Part shown: piece by piece, positions 1 through 5,147 of the stretch
How the letters are laid out: every line of letters starts with the position of its first letter
How positions within the stretch are numbered: position 1 is the first letter of the stretch
Origin: Oscillospiraceae bacterium
GTDB lineage: Bacteria > Bacillota > Clostridia > Oscillospirales > UBA929
Direction of reading: 5' to 3'
DNA: 6,091 nucleotides
NCBI GenBank assembly: GCA_031271525.1
Contig: JAISVO010000019.1
Coordinates: 1-6,091 of the forward strand
Translations under genes and position numbers: made by a program
Notes under the pieces: generated by a model
Seen by the model: the letters and a program-made list of their open reading frames with translations, nothing else
Told to the model about the DNA's origin: nothing
Databases searched by the model: none

Positions 1-428
1 AGTCCGGAAAACGGGAACCATCCCGCAAACCACGCTTTGGTCAGCCGCCCGGCCTCTTTCAGCGGCATCCCTCCGGCGACAAACTGCGCGTACGCCATCA
101 GGACGGCGGGGATGACCAAAAGGGTCAGAAGCTTGAATTCACCGTTCTGGTCGTAGAGGAAGTTCCAAACACAGAGCGCGGCGGCGCAGCCCGCCACGAT
201 CCAGTGCGCCCGGCCCCGCGACAGCCGCTTTAGGTTAAAGCCGATGAACACCGCGAGGCAACAGAGCCAAAAGGCGGCGGCGGACGGGGCCAATAGCCCG
301 ATATGCATGAAGCGGGCCACGACCAACCGGTCGAACAGCACCCCGATCAGCAACGCCGCCGGGAGGAGCAAACGCTCGGCAAGCGAATACTCTATTGACC
401 GCTCGTTGTTCCCTTGTTCACTGTCCAC
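1..428 (-). CDS. Multi-pass membrane protein, DUF4153/DUF4173-like, N-terminal part (cut by window edge)
   Basis: The window holds the first 142 residues; the gene continues beyond base 1. I chose the GTG at 428-426 because GGGAGG (443-438) sits 9 nt upstream, an in-frame TAG lies 8 codons before it, and no ATG follows in frame until residue 41. After a short polar, acidic N-terminus there are about four hydrophobic segments (roughly residues 19-37, 44-65, 76-92 and 99-119), so this is an integral membrane protein. The pattern of short helices, together with its place after an XRE regulator and a DUF2975 gene, resembles the DUF4153/DUF4173 proteins of Firmicutes, whose function is not established. 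The family name is a judgement from memory of the pattern and context, without a database match. It overlaps the end of the regulator gene by 11 bases, which suggests coupled translation in one operon. Confidence 0.6.
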   Translation of the reverse strand, partial: MDSEQGNNERSIEYSLAERLLLPAALLIGVLFDRLVVARFMHIGLLAPSAAAFWLCCLAVFIGFNLKRLSRGRAHWIVAGCAAALCVWNFLYDQNGEFKLLTLLVIPAVLMAYAQFVAGGMPLKEAGRLTKAWFAGWFPFSG

Positions 429-636
429 TGTCCGACGCCTCCCGATACTCTAAAATGTCGCCGGGCTGACAGTTGAGGGCCTTGCAGATTTTGTCCAGCG
501 TTGAGAGTTTCAGCGCCTTTACCTTTCCGTTTTTGAGCAGGGAGACATTCGCCATCGTCAGCCCCACCCGCTCGGTCAGCTCGGTCACGCTCATCTTGCG
601 CCGCGCGAGCATGACGTCCACATTGATGACAATCAT
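418..636 (-). CDS. YozG-like XRE (Cro/C1-type) helix-turn-helix regulator
   Basis: A 72-residue protein that is almost entirely one DNA-binding domain. The opening MIVINVDVMLARRKMSVTEL, the helix-turn-helix at about residues 17-37 (TERVGLTMANVSLLKNGK), and the closing KALNCQPGDILEYRE are characteristic of the small YozG-type regulators of Firmicutes. There is no ligand-binding or dimerisation domain. Its ATG overlaps the stop of the upstream DUF2975 gene in an ATGA arrangement (4 bases), with GGAGG about 12 nt upstream, so translation is probably coupled. Regulators of this type very often sit beside a DUF2975 membrane protein, as here. A role in controlling its own operon, perhaps through the palindrome at 1166-1212, is inference. 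The family call is secure; the target is not known. Confidence 0.9.
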   Translation of the reverse strand: MIVINVDVMLARRKMSVTELTERVGLTMANVSLLKNGKVKALKLSTLDKICKALNCQPGDILEYREASDSGQ

Positions 637-1109
637 ATCGTCCCGTCAACCTCCTCCTGCAGCGCGGCCGCCTTGGTGATGTAGCGGGACAGCGCCGCGG
701 CGGCCGCCGCAAGCGCGTCGCCGAGGACGCAGATGAGGAGCGAGGCAATCAGCACGGAGGGGTGGTTCCACCCGATCAGCCACAGGACGATGTTGCCTAA
801 GAAGAAGAACCCCACGTCGATAAAGAGGAGGAGGGCGGAGTTCCTCACCCACCGCGCGACCCGCAGGGTAAAGACCTCCTCGGCCCCGACGGCGGAGGAG
901 GTCATCCAAATATAGACGAGGATGACGAAACACGGGAGGGCGGAAACCCAGAGGAAAATCAACCAGCACCAGCCGGCGGACAGCCCATAGGCTTCGCCGG
1001 CTGTGTCCGCAACCAGCGGCGGCAGAAAGAGGGCGCAGATCGCAAGCCCCGAGAGTGCGACGGCGACGGCTGCCGCGCGAAGGAGGATAGACAGTGTCTT
1101 GGAGGTCAT
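633..1109 (-). CDS. DUF2975 family four-helix membrane protein
   Basis: 158 residues from the ATG at 1109-1107, preceded by AAAGGAG 11 nt upstream. The frame is open for 17 further codons to 1160, but that start would leave the Shine-Dalgarno inside the coding region. Four hydrophobic segments are clear (about residues 9-33, 48-72, 92-113 and 118-142), with a short cytoplasmic-looking C-terminal tail ending LQEEVDGTI, which matches the acidic end usual in DUF2975 proteins. No catalytic motif is visible. It is the first gene of an operon with a promoter at 1145-1173, and its stop overlaps the start of the XRE regulator. DUF2975 proteins have no assigned biochemical role. A function in sensing or in controlling the adjacent regulator is a reasonable inference from how often the two genes occur together, but nothing in the sequence proves it. 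Confidence 0.85.
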   Translation of the reverse strand: MTSKTLSILLRAAAVAVALSGLAICALFLPPLVADTAGEAYGLSAGWCWLIFLWVSALPCFVILVYIWMTSSAVGAEEVFTLRVARWVRNSALLLFIDVGFFFLGNIVLWLIGWNHPSVLIASLLICVLGDALAAAAAALSRYITKAAALQEEVDGTI

Positions 1110-1144
1110 TTGCCAACACGCTCCTTTTGGGGATTCATGCTGGC

Positions 1145-1173
1145 AGTATATCAGAGGCAAACGCTTTTGTCAA
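1145..1173 (-). promoter_or_regulatory. SigA-type promoter of the DUF2975-XRE-membrane protein operon
   Basis: Read on the minus strand: TTGACA (1173-1168), a 17-nt spacer, then TATACT (1150-1145). The -35 box is a perfect consensus and the -10 box differs at one position. Transcription should start near 1138, giving a leader of roughly 30 nt before the ATG at 1109. The -35 box lies inside the left arm of the inverted repeat 1166-1212, so a protein bound there could block RNA polymerase. Confidence 0.85.
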
Positions 1174-1212
1174 TCATTATTTATTGTAATGCAATAAATA
1201 ATGATTGACAAA
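1166..1212. repeat. Perfect 21-bp inverted repeat with 5-nt loop, candidate operator
   Basis: Left arm 1166-1186 (begins TTTGTCAATCATTATTT) and right arm 1192-1212 (ends AAATAATGATTGACAAA) are exact reverse complements; the loop is TAATG (1187-1191). The element is very AT-rich inside a GC-rich region. It fills the gap between the fucI stop (1227) and the DUF2975 operon promoter and includes that promoter's -35 box. Each arm carries an outward-facing TTGACA. The stem is not followed by a T-run on either strand, so it does not look like a normal intrinsic terminator. It is most likely an operator or a structural element at the fucI mRNA 3' end; a small dispersed palindromic repeat is also possible. 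Confidence 0.9.
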
Positions 1213-1226
1213 CTGTATCCGGACGT

Positions 1227-2993
1227 TTACCGGTAGAGCGGGCCGTACGCCGCGCAGGCGCGGTAATCGGCGGCCTCCTTCTCCGCCGTACCGAACGCGG
1301 ACCAAGCGTGGGGCCGGAAGATCTTCTCGTCGGGCACATTGTGCAGGGACACCGGGATGCGGAGCATCGCGCAGAGGGTGATCAGGTCGGCTCCCCGGTG
1401 CCCGTAGCAGAACGCGCCGTGGTTTGCGCCCCAGTTCGCCATCACGCTGTACACATCGGTGAACGCGCCTTCGCCGGTCAGGATCGGCGCGAACCATGTG
1501 GAGGGCCAAGCCGGGTCGGTGCGGTACAGGAGCGTATGGTTGACCTCCGCCGGCAAATCGACAGTGTAGCCCTCGGCAATCTGCATCACCGGGCCGAGAC
1601 CCGCGACGAGGTTGACCCGCAGCATCGTCACCGGCATCTCGCCCTCCGTCTCAAACTTGGACGAGAACCCGCCGCCCCGGAAGTAACCGTTGTTGCCCGG
1701 GCACCACTGGGTTTTTGCGAGGCATCCGGCGATGTCGGCGTCGGTCATCTCCCACCAAGGCTTCATCACGCTTCCGCCGTCGCCGCCCTTCGCGCCGCCG
1801 CTCCCGTCCAAAGCCGCAGCGCCGGAGTTGATCAGGTGGATGAACCCATTCTCAGCCTTGCCGTCCGGCTTCCACCCAGCGACCCTCTCGACGGCGTCCG
1901 GGCTCCAGTAGGTGCGCACGTCGGCAAAGACGGACGCGCCGCCGTCCAGCAAATGGGTGAACAGCATCGAAACGCCGTTCAAACCGTCGTTCTCGGTGGC
2001 GAGGATGGTCGGGCGTTTCTTGCCGTTCCAGTCGAAGGTGGAGGTGAGAATCGCCTCGGAAAAGTCGCCGTTCGGCTTGTAGTCGGTCCACTGGCGCTGC
2101 CCTTGGAACCCGCCGGCGATGGCGTTCCGCCCCGCCGCTTCCTCGGCAAACCCCATCTCGGCAAGCTTGGGGTTACCCAACAGGATGTCCTTCAGGATCA
2201 ACGTCATCTTGACGACGAACTCCCACTGCTCCGCCTTCTGCTCCGGTGTAAAGCGGCGGCTCTCCTCGTTGATGTCAAAGCCCTCTTTGCAGTTGGCCTT
2301 CGTCCATGCGAGGGCCTTTTGATATTCCCCATGATCGAAGATACCCAGTTCCACCCGGCGGAGGATCTCGGTCATGTCCACCCACTCGGCGCGGATGCCG
2401 AGATACTTCTGGAAGAACGCCGGGTCGCAGAAGGAACCGGCGATCCCCATCGACACCGAGCCGACGCCGACATACGCTTTGTCCTTCATCTGGCCCACCG
2501 CTATCGCGGCTCTGGCAAAGCGCAGAATCTTCTCCCGCACGTCGTCCGGGATGCCGGCGTCGCCGATGTCCCGCACGTCCCGCCCATAGATGCCGAACGC
2601 CGGAAGCCCCCGCTGCGCGTGGGCTGCCAGCACGGCGGCGAGGTATACCGCGCCGGGGCGTTCGGTCCCGTTAAAGCCCCAGACAGCCTTGACCGTGCCG
2701 GAGGAGAGGTCCATCGTCTCGCTGCCGTAGCACCAGCAGGGGGTGACGGTCAGGGTGCCGATCACGTTTTCTTTAGAAAATTTTTCGGCGCAGGCTCCCG
2801 CTTCCGCGCCGCCGCCGATCGTGGTATCGGCGATGACGCACTGCACCGGGGTTCCGTCGGCGTACTTCAGGTTGTCGCTGATCAGCTTCGCGGCGGCTTG
2901 CGCCATACCCATTGTCTGGTCTTCCAGCGATTCACGGATGCCGCCGCGCCGTCCGTCAATGGTGGGACGGATGCCGATTTTCGGATTGTTCAT
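1227..2993 (-). CDS. fucI: L-fucose isomerase FucI
   Basis: 588 residues, essentially full length against about 591 for the E. coli enzyme, and alignable with it from memory over the whole length. It interconverts L-fucose and L-fuculose in the cytosol, the first step of fucose breakdown; the family also acts on D-arabinose. Recognisable blocks are KIGIRPTIDGRR (5-16), TPCWCYGSET (84-93), GFNGTERPGAVYLAA (106-120), GFQGQRQWTD (295-304), FADVRTYWSP (356-365), FRGGGFSSKF (438-447) and YSVMANWGANHG (515-526). The Mn2+ ligands of the family are present as E334, D358 and H525, each offset by three from E. coli E337, D361 and H528. The start ATG is preceded by GGAAGGAG with 8 nt spacing. The gene follows lplA by 48 nt. 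No other fucose gene (kinase, aldolase, permease, regulator) is in the window. A glycine-rich stretch at 397-407 replaces a polar loop of the E. coli protein. Confidence 0.97.
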   Translation of the reverse strand: MNNPKIGIRPTIDGRRGGIRESLEDQTMGMAQAAAKLISDNLKYADGTPVQCVIADTTIGGGAEAGACAEKFSKENVIGTLTVTPCWCYGSETMDLSSGTVKAVWGFNGTERPGAVYLAAVLAAHAQRGLPAFGIYGRDVRDIGDAGIPDDVREKILRFARAAIAVGQMKDKAYVGVGSVSMGIAGSFCDPAFFQKYLGIRAEWVDMTEILRRVELGIFDHGEYQKALAWTKANCKEGFDINEESRRFTPEQKAEQWEFVVKMTLILKDILLGNPKLAEMGFAEEAAGRNAIAGGFQGQRQWTDYKPNGDFSEAILTSTFDWNGKKRPTILATENDGLNGVSMLFTHLLDGGASVFADVRTYWSPDAVERVAGWKPDGKAENGFIHLINSGAAALDGSGGAKGGDGGSVMKPWWEMTDADIAGCLAKTQWCPGNNGYFRGGGFSSKFETEGEMPVTMLRVNLVAGLGPVMQIAEGYTVDLPAEVNHTLLYRTDPAWPSTWFAPILTGEGAFTDVYSVMANWGANHGAFCYGHRGADLITLCAMLRIPVSLHNVPDEKIFRPHAWSAFGTAEKEAADYRACAAYGPLYR

Positions 2994-3026
2994 AGGTCAC
3001 GCTCCTTCCTTTTGTTTCGGGTATGT

Positions 3027-3065
3027 AAAAAACTCGCGGCACTACGGAAGGATCACGCTCGCAAG
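3027..3065 (-). terminator. Weak terminator-like structure at the lplA 3' end (doubtful)
   Basis: On the minus strand, CTTGCG (3065-3060) can pair with CGCGAG (3038-3033) with one G-T wobble, and the second arm is followed directly by six T residues (3032-3027). The loop is about 21 nt with no strong inner fold, so the hairpin is poor. It overlaps the lplA stop codon. It might partly reduce read-through into fucI. I see no convincing promoter in the 48-nt gap that would let fucI be transcribed alone. Confidence 0.25.
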
Positions 3066-4013
3066 ATCGTCCGCCGTGATGTCGCGCAGCCCCAGCGGAA
3101 CCCCTTCCAAGCGGCTCCTCACGGCGTCCTCTCGGAACTCGCAGCCGCGCAGCGATTCGCAGAGGGCCGGGAGGTCGGCGGTGCCGAAGAAATCTCCGTA
3201 GAGACGGATTTCCGCGATCCTCCCGTTGACGACCTCCAGATGGGTTTCGATCCCGCCGCCCGGAAAGCGCTTTCTGCGGATGATACTCCCCTTCGGCGAG
3301 TCGCCGTAGACCGCCTGCCAGTTGTCAAACCTCTCGTTGGCAATGACGCCGAGCCGTTCGGTCTCTTCGGGGGTTAGCGTAACCAGATCGGCGGCGCCCC
3401 CCGTAACGCCGGAGATCATCAAGTCCCTGAACTCCTCCGGTCCGATATTGAGGTAGGGCGCGAGGTTGGTCACCCGCTCCCGCACCGACTTGATCCCCTT
3501 GGCGGAGATTTTCAGGTCGTCCGGCGTGGTGGAGCGCACCATCTCCCCGATGTCGGTGTCAAACAGGATCGAGCCGTGGTGCAGCACGCGGTCCCGCGTC
3601 AGGTGCTGCGCGTTGCCCGAGAACTTCCTCCCGTCGATGACCAAGTCGTTCCGCCCGCTGAGGCTGACATCCAACCCCAGCCCGCGCAGCGCCGCCGCAA
3701 CCGGCTCGGCAAACCGCGCCAGCGACACCTCGGAGGAGTCCTTCGGCGCGATGAAACTGAACTGCCACGAACCCATATCGGTGTAGATCGCGCCGCCGCC
3801 GCTGAGACGGCGTACGACACGGATGCCGCGCTCCCTGACGTACGGGAGGTTGACCTCCTGATAGGTGTTTTGGTAACGCCCGACCATGACGGTGGGGCTT
3901 GTCCGCCAGAACAGGAAGACGGTTTCCCCGGGAAAAGGGCGCTCGTGCAATAGGTAATACTCCAGCGCGAAGTTAATAAACGGGCTGTCGGAACGGCTCT
4001 CGACATACACCAT
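3042..4013 (-). CDS. lplA: Lipoate-protein ligase A
   Basis: 323 residues, close to the usual size (E. coli 337). It activates free lipoate (or octanoate) with ATP to lipoyl-AMP and transfers it to a lysine of lipoyl domains such as GcvH or E2 subunits, in the cytosol. The N-terminus MVYVESRSDSPFINFALEYY is typical and fixes the start at 4013. The frame is open back to 4211, but that extension lies within lipA and looks nothing like the family. Key blocks are RRLSGGGAIY (68-77), the adenylate-binding loop; NDLVIDGRKFSGNAQ (122-136), with the expected catalytic lysine K130; HHGSILFDTD (145-154); and KGIKSVRERVTNL (172-184). Residues about 240-323 form the C-terminal accessory domain, so this is the bidomain type able to do both half reactions. 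It starts 4 nt after the lipA stop with only a weak GGGCGG upstream, which suggests translational coupling. Confidence 0.95.
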   Translation of the reverse strand: MVYVESRSDSPFINFALEYYLLHERPFPGETVFLFWRTSPTVMVGRYQNTYQEVNLPYVRERGIRVVRRLSGGGAIYTDMGSWQFSFIAPKDSSEVSLARFAEPVAAALRGLGLDVSLSGRNDLVIDGRKFSGNAQHLTRDRVLHHGSILFDTDIGEMVRSTTPDDLKISAKGIKSVRERVTNLAPYLNIGPEEFRDLMISGVTGGAADLVTLTPEETERLGVIANERFDNWQAVYGDSPKGSIIRRKRFPGGGIETHLEVVNGRIAEIRLYGDFFGTADLPALCESLRGCEFREDAVRSRLEGVPLGLRDITADDLASVILP

Positions 4014-4017
4014 ACCG

Positions 4018-4860
4018 CTACAGCCGCCCGAGGGCTTCACCCGCCCGATAGGAGGAGCGTACCAGCGGCGCGCTGGCCACATAGCGGAACCCTTTTTGCT
4101 CCCCCATGATCCGATACCGCTCGAACTGTTCGGGGGTGACATACTCGACGACCTCCGGGTGCTGCTTGCTCGGCCGGAGGTACTGCCCGACGGTGAGGAG
4201 GCCGCACCCAACCGCGAGGATGTCTTCCATCGTGCGGAAAACCTCCTCCTCCGTCTCGCCGAGGCCCACCATCATCCCGGTCTTGGTCAAAGCCCCTTTT
4301 CCGGCGCAGTATTCCAAGACGAAGAGGGAGCGGCGGTAATCGGCTTCGGGACGGATCCGGCTGTAGAGGGACGGCACCGTTTCGATATTATGGTTGAGGA
4401 CGTCCGGTTTCGCCCGGAGGACAATGTCGAGGCTCGCCGTATCCCCCTTCATATCGGGGATCAGCACCTCGACGGTGGCGTCGGGCGACGTCTTCCGCAC
4501 CTCTTCGATCACCTTCGCGAAGTGGGCCGCGCCGCCGTCCGGCAGATCGTCCCGGGTGACGCTCGTGACCACCGCGTGGCTGAGCTTCAGCGCCGCGACA
4601 GCTTCCGCCACCCGGGCCGGCTCGTCGGGGTCAAGCGGCGAAGGTTCGCCGTGTGTGACCTTGCAGAAGCGGCAGTTGCGGGTGCATTGGCTGCCCATAA
4701 TCATAAATGTCGCAGTGCCCTTTCGGAAGCATTCCGAAAGATTGGGGCAGTCCGCGGCGTTGCAGACGGTGTTCAGGCGGAGCTTTTCGAGGATGTCCTG
4801 CGTTTTCCGCGCCTCGGCGGCGCTGTATTCGACCCTGAGCCATGACGGTTTTCTTTGCAT
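4018..4860 (-). CDS. lipA: Lipoyl synthase LipA (radical SAM)
   Basis: 280 residues. It inserts two sulfur atoms into protein-bound octanoyl groups to give lipoyl groups, using S-adenosylmethionine and two 4Fe-4S clusters. Both cluster motifs are intact: the auxiliary cluster CX4CX5C at C33, C38 and C44 (CNAADCPNLSEC) and the radical SAM CX3CX2C at C59, C63 and C66 (CTRNCRFC). The C-terminal RSSY (268-271) supplies the serine ligand of the auxiliary cluster. Other family blocks are TSVTRDDLPDGGA (99-111), VLNHNIETVP (154-163), MVGLGET (197-203) and GQYLRPS (225-231). I chose ATG 4860-4858 because GGAGGGG lies 8 nt upstream and the protein then begins MQRKPSWLRV, as is usual. The longer frame to 5007 would run across the promoter. 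lplA follows 4 nt downstream and can supply the octanoylated or lipoylated substrate. Confidence 0.97.
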   Translation of the reverse strand: MQRKPSWLRVEYSAAEARKTQDILEKLRLNTVCNAADCPNLSECFRKGTATFMIMGSQCTRNCRFCKVTHGEPSPLDPDEPARVAEAVAALKLSHAVVTSVTRDDLPDGGAAHFAKVIEEVRKTSPDATVEVLIPDMKGDTASLDIVLRAKPDVLNHNIETVPSLYSRIRPEADYRRSLFVLEYCAGKGALTKTGMMVGLGETEEEVFRTMEDILAVGCGLLTVGQYLRPSKQHPEVVEYVTPEQFERYRIMGEQKGFRYVASAPLVRSSYRAGEALGRL

Positions 4861-4884
4861 ATAGCGAACCCCTCCGTAGACTCC

Positions 4885-4914
4885 ATTATACCGCGCCGCG
4901 AGGCGCGGTGTCAA
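4885..4914 (-). promoter_or_regulatory. SigA-type promoter of lipA-lplA(-fucI)
   Basis: On the minus strand: TTGACA (4914-4909), an 18-nt spacer, then TATAAT (4890-4885). Both boxes match the consensus exactly. Transcription should start near 4878, giving a leader of under 20 nt with the Shine-Dalgarno GGAGGGG at 4875-4869. This leaves no room for a riboswitch, so any control should act at the promoter itself. The spacer is a perfect inverted repeat, listed separately. Confidence 0.9.
4891..4908. repeat. 18-bp dyad filling the lipA promoter spacer, candidate operator
   Basis: CCGCGCC, GCGA, GGCGCGG on the plus strand: two 7-base arms in exact inverse complement around a 4-base centre. The dyad begins and ends exactly at the inner edges of the -10 and -35 boxes. 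Dyads placed in long spacers are the usual binding layout of MerR-type activators, though those usually use 19-20 nt spacers. A repressor site is equally possible. In GC-rich DNA a chance origin is conceivable but unlikely given the exact fit. Confidence 0.75.
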
Positions 4915-4969
4915 GGCGGCTCGGATGCCGTCACACTCGGGGGCGCTTAAATCCCATATAAATCCGCCC

Positions 4970-4998
4970 TTGACAAAACGGCGGATGTTGTGTATACT
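4970..4998 (+). promoter_or_regulatory. Promoter of the tRNA-Arg gene
   Basis: TTGACA (4970-4975), a 17-nt spacer, TATACT (4993-4998). An AT-rich patch at 4948-4963, just upstream of the -35 box, could act as an UP element, which is common for stable RNA promoters. Start expected near 5005, about 9 nt before the mature tRNA. It is divergent from the lipA promoter, with the two -35 boxes about 55 bp apart. Confidence 0.88.
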
Positions 4999-5013
4999 AA
5001 AACTCACGCACGG

Positions 5014-5090
5014 GCGCCGTTAGCTCAGCTGGATAGAGCGTCTGGCTACGGACCAGAAGGTCGGGGATTCGAATTCTCCACGGCGCGCCA
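5014..5090 (+). tRNA. tRNA-Arg, anticodon ACG, CCA encoded
   Basis: A 77-nt cloverleaf folds completely. The acceptor stem GCGCCGT/ACGGCGC has 7 pairs, the D stem is GCTC/GAGC, and the anticodon stem TCTGG/CCAGA holds the loop CTACGGA with anticodon ACG. The variable loop is AGGTC, and the T stem GGGGA/TCTCC has one G-U pair around TTCGAAT. The discriminator is G73 and CCA is encoded. A20 in the D loop and C35 are the known arginine identity bases. A34 is expected to be edited to inosine by TadA, so this tRNA reads CGU, CGC and CGA. It has its own promoter and lies divergently from lipA. I see no integrase gene or repeated 3' end that would mark it as an integration site. Confidence 0.97.
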
Positions 5091-5098
5091 GACAACCG

Positions 5099-5128
5099 TC
5101 TCCGAAGCCTTTACGGTTTCGGAGATTT
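5099..5128 (+). terminator. Hairpin after tRNA-Arg, probable terminator or processing structure
   Basis: TCTCCGAAGCC (5099-5109) pairs with GGTTTCGGAGA (5115-5125) over 11 bp with one G-U wobble, around the loop TTTAC. Only three T residues follow (5126-5128), so termination may be incomplete and some transcripts could continue into the gene at 5148. Confidence 0.55.
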
Positions 5129-5147
5129 CCGCGTTGGGGGTGAAGGT

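Noticed and set aside
1166..1226. Palindrome as an intrinsic terminator of fucI
   Set aside because: The stem is AT-rich and is followed by no T-run in the direction of fucI transcription; a factor-dependent or protective role cannot be excluded.
1205..1233. A plus-strand promoter from the TTGACA in the right arm of the palindrome
   Set aside because: At 17 nt spacing the -10 position reads TACCGG, and it would only transcribe antisense into fucI.
1308..3377. Very long plus-strand open frame (689 codons) opposite fucI and the end of lplA
   Set aside because: It is antisense to a clear full-length FucI, shows no recognisable domain, is very rich in Arg, Gly and Val, and arises from GC-rich third positions of the real genes.
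4014..4211. N-terminal extension of LplA inside lipA
   Set aside because: The extension is Ser/Gly/Arg-rich out-of-frame lipA sequence, and the family begins at MVYVES.
4096..4845. 249-codon plus-strand open frame opposite lipA
   Set aside because: Antisense shadow of lipA, whose cluster motifs are all intact; no domain or upstream signals.
4861..5007. N-terminal extension of LipA from an upstream ATG
   Set aside because: It would cross the consensus lipA promoter and Shine-Dalgarno; LipA proteins start close to the RKPSWL segment.
4861..5013. A riboswitch or small RNA in the lipA/tRNA intergenic region
   Set aside because: The predicted lipA leader is under 20 nt, and the rest is accounted for by two divergent promoters.
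5014..5147. tRNA-Arg as an integration site of a mobile element
   Set aside because: No integrase gene, and I noticed no direct repeat of the tRNA 3' end elsewhere in the window.
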